Source: Methanolinea sp. UBA277 | GTDB taxonomy: Archaea > Halobacteriota > Methanomicrobia > Methanomicrobiales > Methanospirillaceae | DNA: 64,000 nucleotides | Direction: 5' to 3' | Assembly (NCBI GenBank): GCA_002499905.1 | Contig: DANP01000004.1 | Span: 19,500 to 83,499 of the forward strand | Shown here: positions 7,779 through 16,314 of the stretch, piece by piece | Position numbering within the stretch: position 1 is the stretch's first letter | Layout of the letters: each line of letters begins with the position of its first letter | Translations under genes and position numbers: made by a program | The notes under the pieces: generated by a model | The model's database searches: none | What the model saw: the letters and a program-made list of their open reading frames with translations, nothing else | What the model was told of the DNA's origin: nothing

Positions 7779-8666
7779 GTGATATCACTGACACCAGAGA
7801 AAGAGTACTTCCTGCGGAAAGCCCTTTGCGGGAAGGATCGCATCATCATCGCATATTCCGGTGGCGTGGACAGTGCGCTCCTCGCCGCAATAGCGCAGGA
7901 AGAGCTGGGGGAGCGGGCCCGTGTCATCCTGCTCGACTCTCCCCTCCTCCCCCGGAGGCAGCTTCGTGAGGCGCGGGAACGGGCATCCTCGCTCGGCATA
8001 CCCCTCACCATCATTCCGTTCCCAATCCTGGACGATCCCGGGTTCAGGCAGAACCGCAGAGACCGGTGTTATCGCTGCAAGAAACTTGCCTGCAGACTTC
8101 TCCGGGATGCGGCCAGGGATTCTAATGCCGGCACCATTGCGGATGGCGTTAACACGAGCGACCTCGGTGAATTCCGGCCAGGCCTTCGTGCCTGCGAGGA
8201 GGAGGGGATCAGCCATCCATTCGTCGAATGCGATATCTCAAAAGAGGACATCCGCGAAATCGCCCGTTCCCGCGGCTTTCCGTTCTGGAACTGCCCTTCA
8301 TCAGCCTGTCTCGCGTCACGAATCCCCTACGGTGAAGAGATAACGCCCGGAAAGGTCCGGACCATCGAAACCGGAGAGGACCTCATCCATTCCTTCGGGC
8401 TCTCCCAGGTCAGGCTCCGGTTGCATGGCGATCTGGCCCGTATTGAAGTTCTTCCCGGGGAATTTTCTCTTCTGCTCAGGTTCCGGGAAGAGATTGCGGC
8501 GGGACTGAGGGCGGCCGGTTACCGGTATATAACCCTGGATCTTGAAGGATTCAGGAGCGGAAGCATGGACGAGGGTTCCCCCAGGGAAAAGTACAGGAGC
8601 GGGATTGCCAATCTGACCCTCACAAACGCGGGGGAGCCGGACAATCGAACTCCTGATATTCAGTGA
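7779..8666 (+). CDS. larE: ATP-dependent sulfur transferase LarE
   Basis: LarE is a PP-loop enzyme that transfers sulfur to pyridinium dicarboxylate mononucleotide during synthesis of the nickel-pincer nucleotide cofactor. The 295-residue product has the PP-loop IAYSGGVDSALLAA, the RCYRCK motif, DGVNTSDLGEFRPGLRA, and the conserved CPSSACLASRIPYGE block. The Cys preceding LASRIPYG corresponds to the sacrificial Cys of lactobacillar LarE. Several methanogen LarE proteins instead use an iron-sulfur cluster, and the extra Cys residues seen here would allow that; the choice cannot be made from sequence. It starts with GTG. larB and larC are not in the window, so LarE may serve another sulfur-transfer role, perhaps linked to the divergent molybdopterin genes (inference). 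Confidence 0.88.
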   Translation: MISLTPEKEYFLRKALCGKDRIIIAYSGGVDSALLAAIAQEELGERARVILLDSPLLPRRQLREARERASSLGIPLTIIPFPILDDPGFRQNRRDRCYRCKKLACRLLRDAARDSNAGTIADGVNTSDLGEFRPGLRACEEEGISHPFVECDISKEDIREIARSRGFPFWNCPSSACLASRIPYGEEITPGKVRTIETGEDLIHSFGLSQVRLRLHGDLARIEVLPGEFSLLLRFREEIAAGLRAAGYRYITLDLEGFRSGSMDEGSPREKYRSGIANLTLTNAGEPDNRTPDIQ

Positions 8667-8916
8667 TGCCATCGGAATCCTGCCATCATCTTTGCGATCT
8701 TGGATCAGTCCTCATCGCGTACGGTGGCCTCACTGCACCGTATAAGATCATCCTGCGGGAATTCCTGGAAATGCCCTCCGTCAGCTCAATCAGATCAGGC
8801 GTGAATACCAGCAAAATTGTGTTCGGGCTTGATCTTCATGCCCTATTGGAACACCGTTCGTCCGGTTCCCGCTGCCTTTTTGTAGCCTCCCGCGGAACTG
8901 TGGATAGGACGCCGGT

Positions 8917-9696
8917 ATGGGACCTGGTGCTGAAATTCCCTCAAAGAATCGGATCACCCGGAAGGATAAAGGGGGACGCAGCGGAGCCGGACTCGCCTGT
9001 CTCGGGAGATACCGGGAGGCACTTGCCGCATTTGACGAGGAATCTGAACATGTCAGGAACCCCGATGTCCTCATCCAGAAAGCCCTCACCCTGGACCGGA
9101 TCGGATTATTCAGGGCTTCACTGGAGTGCTGTGAACAGGCGATCAGCATGGAACCCGGGAACAGTGATGCCTGGTTTGTCCGCGGGCTCACTCTCTATTA
9201 CCTGGCCCGGTATGCCGATGCTGTCCAGTGCCTTGACCATGCGGTAACCCTTGATCCCGACCATGCTGAGGCCTGGTTTATCAGGGGCAACTGTGCATAC
9301 CAGGAAGGGGACCTGGAGAAGGCCCTTCGCTCATACGAAATAACCCTCTCTCTGTGTTCCGAATACCCAAAAGCATGGTACAACCGGGGAGTTTGTCTTG
9401 CTGACATGGGGTTGTTCCATGAAGCACTCGAATCGTACGACAGCTGTATCAGGATCAATCCCGGTGTCAGTGTCGTTCATGCAAACCGTGGAGGTGCCCT
9501 TGCCGCACTTGGCAGGGTTGAGGAAGCACTTACAGCTTTTGATACGGCCCTGGATCTCGATCCCGGGGATCTCACTGCCCTGAACAACAAGGGAATCCTC
9601 CTCTCCCGCATGGGACGGGACGAGGAGGCAATGGTCTGTCTCAGCCGTGCACGGGAAAAGGCACGGGGCCGGGAATTTCCCCGAAGGGTGTGGTAG
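8917..9696 (+). CDS. Tetratricopeptide-repeat protein
   Basis: The 259-residue protein is almost entirely TPR repeats, at least six of them. Typical units are DAWFVRGLTLYYLARYADAVQCLDHAVTLDPD, given here in parts as DAWFVRGLTLYY and ARYADAVQCLDHAVTLDPD, then AEAWFIRGNCAYQEGDLEKAL, PKAWYNRGVCLADMGLFHEAL and ALNNKGILLSRMGRDEEAM. Consensus W/A-G-Y-A-P positions recur every 34 residues. The short basic N terminus is not a signal peptide, so a cytoplasmic protein-protein scaffold is likely. The start at 8917 lacks a strong ribosome site. The 250 bp between larE and this gene hold only a dubious overlapping frame. Confidence 0.85.
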   Translation: MGPGAEIPSKNRITRKDKGGRSGAGLACLGRYREALAAFDEESEHVRNPDVLIQKALTLDRIGLFRASLECCEQAISMEPGNSDAWFVRGLTLYYLARYADAVQCLDHAVTLDPDHAEAWFIRGNCAYQEGDLEKALRSYEITLSLCSEYPKAWYNRGVCLADMGLFHEALESYDSCIRINPGVSVVHANRGGALAALGRVEEALTAFDTALDLDPGDLTALNNKGILLSRMGRDEEAMVCLSRAREKARGREFPRRVW

Positions 9697-9768
9697 CCCG
9701 GTGCCGGAAGAGCGAAAAACTGCCGGATTCCGGCAAAAGAGCAGGATTGGAGGTTCATAGCGAGGTCC

Positions 9769-10584
9769 ATGATCCCCGTCTCCATCGCTGCTGCTGCTGT
9801 CTGCATGGGGGTGCTGGCCGGATTTCTCGCAGCACTGGCAGGTGTCGGGGGAGGGTTCCTCTATGTTCCGATCCTCGTCCTGGTGTTCGGCCTTGACCCC
9901 CAGGATGCTGTGGGCACCAGCCTTACCGTGATCATCTTCACCACCCTTTCGGCCTCAGTATCCTATTTCCGTCAGAAGAGAGTCTTTTTCAGGAGCGCCG
10001 CGTGCCTGATTCTCCCGAGCATCGTGTTTGCCATCGCCGGCGCCTACCTCACGGCTTTCATATCCGGGGTCATTGTCGCGCTGCTCTTCTCCCTGGTTGT
10101 CGGCCTGCTGGCAGTCAAACTTCTCTTTCAGGAATTTCCGCTTGTACGGGCGATTGACAGAGGACCCTCCTGCGAAGAGACCTGTTGTGACTGCTTCTCA
10201 TGCACCGCGAAAAACAGGCTCTTCTATCTGCACTACGCAGTATGGGGGGCACTTGCCGGTCTGGCAAGCGGCCTGACCGGCATCGGGGGCGGAGTGTTCA
10301 ACGTCCCGGCAATGGTAACCGCCGGAATGCCCGTGCACTTTGCCGTCGCCACATCATCCGTGGTGGTCCTCGCCACGTCATCTGCAGGTGCCGGCATCCA
10401 TGCAACCCTCGGCCATATTCAGCCTGCGTATGCACTCAGCCTTTCAATGGGGGCGGTGATCGGGGCATATGCCGGTGCGCGTGCAGCACCGAAAGCACCG
10501 GAGCAGCTCCTCATGAGAGGTATAGGGATACTCCTGGCCGTCGTAGCCCTCACCATGCTCATCACCACCGTTCATGGCCTGTAA
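9769..10584 (+). CDS. TauE/SafE-family anion permease (sulfite/sulfoacetate exporter type)
   Basis: The 271-residue membrane protein contains two copies of the family motif: AALAGVGGGFLYVPILVLVFG near the N terminus (about 19-39) and SGLTGIGGGVFNVPAMVTAGM in the second half (about 169-189). Each is followed by the A-V/T-x-T/S-S pattern (GTSLTVII and ATSSVVVLATSS). About eight membrane helices are predicted. Between the halves a cytoplasmic loop carries a Cys cluster (CEETCCDCFSC, about residues 128-138), which is unusual for the family and could bind metal or be redox-active (inference). Such proteins move sulfite, sulfonates or other organosulfur anions; the substrate here is unknown. Confidence 0.85.
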   Translation: MIPVSIAAAAVCMGVLAGFLAALAGVGGGFLYVPILVLVFGLDPQDAVGTSLTVIIFTTLSASVSYFRQKRVFFRSAACLILPSIVFAIAGAYLTAFISGVIVALLFSLVVGLLAVKLLFQEFPLVRAIDRGPSCEETCCDCFSCTAKNRLFYLHYAVWGALAGLASGLTGIGGGVFNVPAMVTAGMPVHFAVATSSVVVLATSSAGAGIHATLGHIQPAYALSLSMGAVIGAYAGARAAPKAPEQLLMRGIGILLAVVALTMLITTVHGL

Positions 10585-10607
10585 TCGCACAGGACTCCCG
10601 GGGCGGT

Positions 10608-11210
10608 TTACTGCCCGGGATGGAGCAGGGATCCGGGAGTCTTCCCCTCGGGCATGGATCTCAGGTAATGAGCGGCCATTGCGATGGCGACGATCGACCC
10701 GATGGTGTTTGAGACCATATCAAGAATGGAATCGGTGACGCCGTTATTGTAGGACGACTGGACAAGAACATCGATGTAGTACTCCCCCACCTCCCAGCTC
10801 AGACCGAACAGGAAGACCAGAATGAACATCCCGAGCAGGATTCGGGAGGGGCGCACCCGGATCTCCCAGTAGTCCATCACCAGGAAGAACGAAAAGATGA
10901 GGAGGCCGAGAGCCAGAGCCGATACGCCGTGTGCCAGCTTGTCGTAGTAGGGCATATACTTCCAGTACCAGCGGTTGATTCCGCCGGCTATGTGGAGAAA
11001 AAGGGCGAGGGCAATGGTGCTCTTGGTCCCGAACGGGAGGACAATGGAGATCTTTTTTTCGACGAGAACAGGAACGACGAGGAGTGCCATTGACGCGAGC
11101 ACGACATAGAACCGGGTGGTGTCTTCGATGAGCACAGCCTGCACGGCGAATCCAAGGAATATGATCTCAAAGGCGAGGAGAACTGCATATTCGAACTGTT
11201 GTCTGTTCAT
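10608..11210 (-). CDS. Multipass membrane protein resembling DUF2238/YjdF proteins
   Basis: The 200-residue product has about six hydrophobic segments. The middle contains YYDKLAHGVSALALGLLIF and the C-terminal half contains SWEVGEYYID and DSILDMVSNTIGSIVAI. The combination of an Asp-Lys-x2-His helix, a Glu-containing helix and an Asp-Met-x-x-N helix resembles YjdF/DUF2238 and VanZ-like proteins, which have no settled function. The gene converges with the TauE-type gene, with 23 bp between the stops. The assignment is by motif pattern only. Confidence 0.7.
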   Translation of the reverse strand: MNRQQFEYAVLLAFEIIFLGFAVQAVLIEDTTRFYVVLASMALLVVPVLVEKKISIVLPFGTKSTIALALFLHIAGGINRWYWKYMPYYDKLAHGVSALALGLLIFSFFLVMDYWEIRVRPSRILLGMFILVFLFGLSWEVGEYYIDVLVQSSYNNGVTDSILDMVSNTIGSIVAIAMAAHYLRSMPEGKTPGSLLHPGQ

Positions 11211-11410
11211 GCTCTGCTATTCCAGCATTATTCACACACATAGGTAATATCTCTGCTCATGCTGCCAGGAACGGAGGGCCCGGGAGGCGCATTTCAACCA
11301 GGAATACACCATTCCGGACCAGCCAGGTACCTGGTGGCCGAAGGTCCTGTCCAATCCATCGGTTTTTCTATGGGCAGGGCAATGATCCCGTAGAAGCGGA
11401 CGGAGGATAA

Positions 11411-12586
11411 ATGTCGGCAGCACCCGTAATCCCGAGGAGTACCTGCAGGCTCTTTGGAGCTATCAAAGCGCTCGGGACAATGAAAAATACTGTAATCCTT
11501 GTCCACGGGCCGAAAGGCTGCGTCTACCACATCGCCTACATCCTTGGCATGCGGGGCGACCGCCCTCCCCGGATCTACTCTACCTGCCTCGACGAACAGG
11601 ATGTCATTTTCGGGGCAGAGCAAAAACTGGTCGCTGCGATTGAGGATCTGGACCGCACGCTCTCCCCTGAGCTGATCGCCGTCCTCTCCTGCTGCGCGTC
11701 AGGTATCATCGGGGAGGATGTAGCCTCGGCGGTCCGTTCGGCATCGGTATCTGCCCGGGCGCTGGCCATTGATTCCGGAGGGTTTGAAGGTGATCACTCC
11801 GGCGGTTATACCGACACCCTCGCCACAATTGCCGCAACGCTTACCGGTACGAGCGGATCGGTTGACCCCTGTTCGGTCAACCTGCTCGGTGTTCTCCGGT
11901 CAGGACCGGATCTCACCGAGATGAAACGACTGCTCTCATCTGTCGGAGTTACGACAGGAACGGTTCTGACTGCAGGTGCCGGACTCCAGGATCTCAAACG
12001 GGCAGGAGATGCTGCCCTGAACCTGGTCCTCTGTGAGAATTCAGGGCTCGGGGCTGCGGAAGTGCTCAAAGCACGATTCGGCACTCCGTTCAGAATCATC
12101 GATCTGCCCATAGGGAGACGGGCAACCGACCGGTTCCTGTCTGCCGTACTGCAGGGGCTCGGCCGGGAATATACCCGGCCACACGTAGTATCAGAACCAC
12201 CCCGTATTCCCGCGGATATGCGCATCGCCCTGTTCTCAGGCCCTGCCCGCGCCATTGCCTTCTCGGCGTTCCTCTCCGGACTGAACTGTCCGCCCCGCCT
12301 GATCATTCTCGATGTGATCCCGCCATCTCCGGAACGCGTCTACCGGGCAGCAGGACCGGACAGCGAAGTTCTCATCATGCCCGGCTACCAGGAGATCGAA
12401 GACCATCTCGACCGGGCCGGGATCAATCTCATCCTCGGGGGTCTGCTCGAGCGCCCGTTCGCAGCAGAACGGAACATCCCCTCGATCGATGTGATGCACG
12501 GGAGTCAGGCGACGTTCGGGTACAGCGGTGAAGAGAACCTGGTGCGGCGCATCAGGGCAGCGGTATCCCGATCGGTGCAGGACTGA
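11411..12586 (+). CDS. Orphan nitrogenase component 1-like protein (NifD/NifE/CfbD superfamily)
   Basis: The 391-residue protein has the layout of the NifD/NifK/BchN/CfbD superfamily. A Cys at residue 12 is followed by LVHGPKGC with Cys37, then STCLDEQDVIFGAEQKL (58-73) and SCCASGIIGED with Cys94/95. Cys12, Cys37 and Cys94 or Cys95 match the positions of P-cluster-type cysteines in NifD, so an iron-sulfur cluster is likely (inference). The C-terminal half has the repeating Rossmann-like halves of the family, including LNLILGG-like INLILGGLLERPFA. No NifH-like reductase or second component 1 gene is nearby. The protein is shorter than true NifD and the sequence around HGP differs from what I recall of CfbD of F430 synthesis, so its reaction is unknown. 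Confidence 0.8.
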   Translation: MSAAPVIPRSTCRLFGAIKALGTMKNTVILVHGPKGCVYHIAYILGMRGDRPPRIYSTCLDEQDVIFGAEQKLVAAIEDLDRTLSPELIAVLSCCASGIIGEDVASAVRSASVSARALAIDSGGFEGDHSGGYTDTLATIAATLTGTSGSVDPCSVNLLGVLRSGPDLTEMKRLLSSVGVTTGTVLTAGAGLQDLKRAGDAALNLVLCENSGLGAAEVLKARFGTPFRIIDLPIGRRATDRFLSAVLQGLGREYTRPHVVSEPPRIPADMRIALFSGPARAIAFSAFLSGLNCPPRLIILDVIPPSPERVYRAAGPDSEVLIMPGYQEIEDHLDRAGINLILGGLLERPFAAERNIPSIDVMHGSQATFGYSGEENLVRRIRAAVSRSVQD

Positions 12587-12593
12587 AACGGTC

Positions 12594-12615
12594 TTCACCG
12601 GCAGGAACCGGTGAA
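12594..12615 (+). terminator. Perfect hairpin after the nitrogenase-like gene
   Basis: TTCACCGG and CCGGTGAA form a perfect 8-bp stem around a 6-nt loop, beginning 7 bp after the stop codon. It is well placed for transcription termination or mRNA 3'-end protection, although no long T tract follows. Confidence 0.5.
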
Positions 12616-12934
12616 AAGAGATTGCCGGACAAAGAGAGCCGGATCGCGGACTTCAGCCACACTCCGGGCAGGGGGGGAAAGTTCGATGACCGCTTCGTCA
12701 ACAAAGGGATAACCGCCGGAACACCCGGCTGCCCTATCAGGTTTGTGTCAGATGATATCAAGCGCGATCAGTTCCTCTATCTCCTCTTCATCCGCATCAT
12801 CATGCGGCCGATCTGACAGTTTTTTCCGTTTCTTCCCGCCTTGTATGGAGAGAGCTTCCCTGATGCGGTTAAAGAGACGCATATGTGGTCGTATCTTCCC
12901 CCGGTCATAAATACCTGTCAGGCAGGAAACAACA
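12616..12934. other. Intergenic region without a supported gene
   Basis: These 319 bp lie between the convergent nitrogenase-like and dinB genes. Short open frames occur on both strands but none has a ribosome site, a recognisable motif or a coding-like composition. No repeat was seen apart from the hairpin just before the region. Confidence 0.5.
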
Positions 12935-14104
12935 TCAGCCGGTACGGTTGCCGGAAGGAGGGGAGGAGTCGCAGAAATCGTCTATTCTCGTCTGGCTCAG
13001 GTCGCCGGTCTGGAGACCCGAGAGTTTCAGCCCGATGAGCCGGACGAGGCGGCCATCGTAGAGTTCAGAGACCAGCTGCAGGGCGACCGCCCGGATGGTC
13101 CGGAGATCCGCCCGGGGTTTCTCGATCGTCCGGGCTTTTGTCCGGGTATCAAACCCATAGTACCGGATCTTGACCGTGACCGTTTTAAACATCATGCCCT
13201 CATGGGAAAGGGTTTCTGCGAGCTCCTGTGCCATGCCGTCCAGGGTCGCCTGGAGGGCAGGGATATCCCGGGTATCCTGCTCGTAGGTCATCTCGCGGGA
13301 GATGGACCTGCTGCTCTCGCGGATCCGGATACCGGTCCGGTCGATTCCCCGGGCCAGGTCACGTATGACGACAGCTGACCGCCCGAACCTCGCGATGAGC
13401 GCCTGGATGTCGGCGATAGCCAGCTGTCCGATGGTGATTATCCCCATCTCATGGAGCGCCCGGGCAGACTTCTTTCCGATTCCCGGGATCTTCTCAACCG
13501 CCAGAGGGGCGAGGAACGAGGCAGCATCTTCGGGTAGGATCACCAGGAGACCATCAGGCTTGGAGCGATCGGAGGCGATCTTGGCGAGGGTTCTTCCGGG
13601 AGCTATCCCGATCGAGCAGGCAAGCCCTTCCTTCCCCCTGATCTCTTCCTTGATCTCACGTGCTTTCTCACGTGCAGCATCGAAAACCTGCAGATGGCTC
13701 ATGTCCAGGTAGGCTTCATCAATACTGACCTGCTCGAAGATCGGGGAATATCGCCGGAGAATCCGCATCACCGATTGCGAGGCCCGCTCATAGAGCTCGA
13801 AGTGTGGCTGGAGGAACACTGCATCGGGACAGCGCTGGTATGCGTGGGAGATTGGCATCGCTGAATGGACGCCGAACTTCCGTGCCTCGTATGAACTGGT
13901 GCTTACCACTCCCCGCCCAAGACCCCCTTTGGGATCAGCCCCGACGATGACCGGCCGGCCTGCATATTCAGGATGCTCCCTGACCTCGACCGAGGCATAG
14001 AAGCTGTCCATATCGACGTGGAATATGATCCGGGGCGCTTCGGCCCCCATGTCTCGTGCCACCCCGGCTGATATCCGGTCTTCTCCGGATCCTGGATCCC
14101 TCAT
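12935..14104 (-). CDS. dinB: DNA polymerase IV (Y-family translesion polymerase)
   Basis: The 389-residue protein carries the Y-family palm signatures FHVDMDSFYASVE (first catalytic Asp at 31) and EQVSIDEAYLDMS (the Asp-Glu pair), a helix-hairpin-helix KIPGIGKKSARALHEMGI, and the little-finger region with VTVKIRYYGFDTRTKARTI. It copies past damaged bases with low fidelity. Archaeal homologs (Dpo4/Dbh) are usually about 350 residues; the extra length lies in a 20-residue N-terminal extension before AEAPRIIFHVD. The ATG at 14104 follows GGTGA and sits 3 bp after the upstream PHP gene stop, so the two are probably cotranscribed. No canonical PCNA-binding C terminus was identified with confidence. 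Confidence 0.93.
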   Translation of the reverse strand: MRDPGSGEDRISAGVARDMGAEAPRIIFHVDMDSFYASVEVREHPEYAGRPVIVGADPKGGLGRGVVSTSSYEARKFGVHSAMPISHAYQRCPDAVFLQPHFELYERASQSVMRILRRYSPIFEQVSIDEAYLDMSHLQVFDAAREKAREIKEEIRGKEGLACSIGIAPGRTLAKIASDRSKPDGLLVILPEDAASFLAPLAVEKIPGIGKKSARALHEMGIITIGQLAIADIQALIARFGRSAVVIRDLARGIDRTGIRIRESSRSISREMTYEQDTRDIPALQATLDGMAQELAETLSHEGMMFKTVTVKIRYYGFDTRTKARTIEKPRADLRTIRAVALQLVSELYDGRLVRLIGLKLSGLQTGDLSQTRIDDFCDSSPPSGNRTG

Positions 14105-14107
14105 TTT

Positions 14108-15220
14108 TCACCGCCTGTGTCCCCCAGTCCTCCGGAAGAACCGCTGAAGGCGGGGGAGATTCTGTTCATAGTGGATCGAGAGCGACGGGAGGGTATACGG
14201 CAGGTACCGGGTGATCATGACGGTTCCGGTCAGACCCTTCCCGAGGAGGGTCTTCTCCTTCCCGATGATGGTGGTCTGGTGCTTCCGGATGTTGTCGAGG
14301 AACTCATCCACCGTGTCAGCCCGCGAGCAGGTAACCACGGTACCGTAATCACGAAGGAGGTGAGCGTCAGTTCCGCCGACTATACCGAGCCTGTTCCGTT
14401 CGGCGAGGTGAACCGCCCTGATGTTCCCTGAACGGGGCATCCCGCCACAGATGGCTTCGATAGCGTCAAAACGGGGAATAATTTCCGGCGGGAGCCACTC
14501 GCGCTCGACACACCGGCCTACACCCTTGTTGAAGATGAGATATCCGAACGGATGTGCCGCGGCGGAGAGACAGGAATATCCGGACGCCCGGTCAAGAATC
14601 TCTGACGTCGTGAGCCGGATGGCCAGAAAAGGGCTCTGCTGCTTTTTTTCTTCAATATGATTCCGGTAGAAATCAATCAGATCGGGGAGTGCATAGAAAT
14701 AGACAAGGATGTGGGGTCCGTCCAGGGCACTGATCTCAATCCCGGGGATGATGAGAGATCCTGGTGATGATTCCACCGCATCCCTGCTTCCGCTGACCAC
14801 ATTATGATCGGTAATCGAGAGCCCGATGCCCAGTGACGAGGCGCGGGAGAGAGCATCCCTGACCCGGACCGGCGCATCGGAATGATTGGTATGACAGTGC
14901 ATATCGACAGCACAGATCCCTTCCCGTGCAAGCTCTTCCAGGACCGGTCTCCCGAACCGGATCCGCTCCGAGACCACCCGCTCTCTTTTCAGCATGCTCC
15001 GTACCCGGGCGCGTGCAGAACCGCCTCTGCTCTGTTTCTTGTTTGTGAACGGCAAATCATATAGCATTGGATAGGTACTCACCGGATCGTTCGAATCCAA
15101 TCCATGCGGGAACCTGATGAGAAAAACCTCATCCTCCGGTGTCATTTCCGGGACCAGAGCCCTCAAGAGGGGCACCTGGGAGATGTGATCCCCCATGCCC
15201 GCAATTCCAACCCGTCTCAC
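14108..15220 (-). CDS. PHP-domain metal-dependent phosphoesterase
   Basis: The C-terminal 270 residues form a PHP domain with its metal ligands visible in order: DMHCHTNHSD (about 106-115), ITDHNVVSG, IPGIEISALDGPHIL, AAAHPFGY and GGTDAH. The N-terminal 90 residues (GIAGMGDHISQVP onward) are an extra region with no recognisable fold. PHP proteins of this type hydrolyse phosphoesters of nucleotides or histidinol phosphate-like substrates. The gene sits immediately upstream of dinB with a 3-bp gap, so a role in nucleotide or DNA metabolism is possible, but adjacency is the only hint. Confidence 0.83.
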   Translation of the reverse strand: MRRVGIAGMGDHISQVPLLRALVPEMTPEDEVFLIRFPHGLDSNDPVSTYPMLYDLPFTNKKQSRGGSARARVRSMLKRERVVSERIRFGRPVLEELAREGICAVDMHCHTNHSDAPVRVRDALSRASSLGIGLSITDHNVVSGSRDAVESSPGSLIIPGIEISALDGPHILVYFYALPDLIDFYRNHIEEKKQQSPFLAIRLTTSEILDRASGYSCLSAAAHPFGYLIFNKGVGRCVEREWLPPEIIPRFDAIEAICGGMPRSGNIRAVHLAERNRLGIVGGTDAHLLRDYGTVVTCSRADTVDEFLDNIRKHQTTIIGKEKTLLGKGLTGTVMITRYLPYTLPSLSIHYEQNLPRLQRFFRRTGGHRR

Positions 15221-15252
15221 CAGGTCTTCGTTTCCCGGTTCCCCCCTCTCTT

Positions 15253-16308
15253 TCAGGGTACCGGTTGCTGCTGGCTTATGCAGTGGATTGCCCCAAACCC
15301 GTTCACCAGTGCCCGGCAGTCGATCCCGATAACCTCGCGATCCGGGAAGACTGACGCAAGGATTGCCCTGGCCCGGGCATCATTCGGATGGTGAAATGCC
15401 GGCATGAGCACAACCCTGTTGGCGATGAGGAAATTGGCGTAACTGGCAGGGAGGCGCCCATCGTCCCCAACGGAACCGGGCATGGGCAGGGGGATAACCG
15501 TGAGGGGAGTTCCATCCTGGTTGGTTGAGCCCCGGAGTATCCGGTAGTTCTCTTTAAGTGCAGCAAAGTTCTCATCATCCGGATCATCCTCAACGGCGCA
15601 GACCACCGTTCTTTCATTCACAAACCGGGCAATATCGTCAACATGGCCATCAGTATCGTCTCCTGCAATCCCATCCGACAGCCAGATCACCCGGTTGCAA
15701 CCCAGGTAATCCCTGAGCACGGCTTCAATCTCACTACGACCGAGATCAGGATTGCGATTGGGATTCAGGAGGCACTGTTCGGTGGTCAGCACGGTCCCCC
15801 TCCCGTTCACATCGATCGAGCCCCCCTCCATCACCACGCCGGGAGAAAAGCACCTGATTCCGAGCTCGCGGTTCATCATCGAAGGAATGCAGTCATCATA
15901 GAGCAGTTCGGGATACTTGTTCCCCCAGGCATTGAACCGCCAGTTGACCATGGCAAGCTCATGGTTCTTCCGGTTCACGATAAAGGTGGGACCGTAGTCC
16001 CTGAACCAGACATCGACATAATCGATGGTATGGAAGCGGAGTCCTTCCGGGATCCTGCCAATCTTCCCGATGAGGGTTCGCACCCGTTCTTCGGTCTCCT
16101 TGTCCCTGACGAGGAGGTTGACCTTCTGGCCGCGGCAGGAGGTCCTGATGATCGTTCTGTAGGCATCCTCAACGGCAGAAAGCTCGGGGAAGGTCTCTTC
16201 ATCCTGGGGCCAGGAGAGCCAGACAGACTCCTGCGGATCCCATTCGGCGGGCATATGGAATCCTTCCTCCATCGGAGTCTGAACGGTTCGTTCCGAAACA
16301 GGAGCCAT
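15253..16308 (-). CDS. aguA: Agmatine deiminase
   Basis: Agmatine deiminase converts agmatine to N-carbamoylputrescine and ammonia. The 351-residue protein contains the family blocks ESVWLSWPQDEETFP, VDVWFRDYGPTFIV, EGGSIDVNGRGTVLTTEQCLLNPNRNP (split here as EGGSIDVNGRGT and TTEQCLLNPNRNP), GDDTDGHVDDIARFV and the catalytic-Cys motif GAIHCISQQQP at the C terminus. These identify a guanidine-modifying enzyme of the Porphyromonas-type PAD superfamily. Length is typical. It is encoded 6 bp after the amidase gene, forming a two-gene route from agmatine to putrescine. Confidence 0.93.
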   Translation of the reverse strand: MAPVSERTVQTPMEEGFHMPAEWDPQESVWLSWPQDEETFPELSAVEDAYRTIIRTSCRGQKVNLLVRDKETEERVRTLIGKIGRIPEGLRFHTIDYVDVWFRDYGPTFIVNRKNHELAMVNWRFNAWGNKYPELLYDDCIPSMMNRELGIRCFSPGVVMEGGSIDVNGRGTVLTTEQCLLNPNRNPDLGRSEIEAVLRDYLGCNRVIWLSDGIAGDDTDGHVDDIARFVNERTVVCAVEDDPDDENFAALKENYRILRGSTNQDGTPLTVIPLPMPGSVGDDGRLPASYANFLIANRVVLMPAFHHPNDARARAILASVFPDREVIGIDCRALVNGFGAIHCISQQQPVP

Positions 16309-16314
16309 ACCGGT

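Noticed and set aside
8663..9247. 194-codon frame starting at the larE stop
   Set aside because: It overlaps the well-supported TPR gene in another frame for 330 bp, has no recognisable motif and turns Ser/Pro-rich in the overlap, as expected for a shadow frame.
11411..12586. Naming the nitrogenase-like protein as CfbD of F430 synthesis
   Set aside because: The region around HGPKGC and the following STCLDEQDVIFG block differs from my recollection of CfbD, and no cfb gene is adjacent; a tree is needed.
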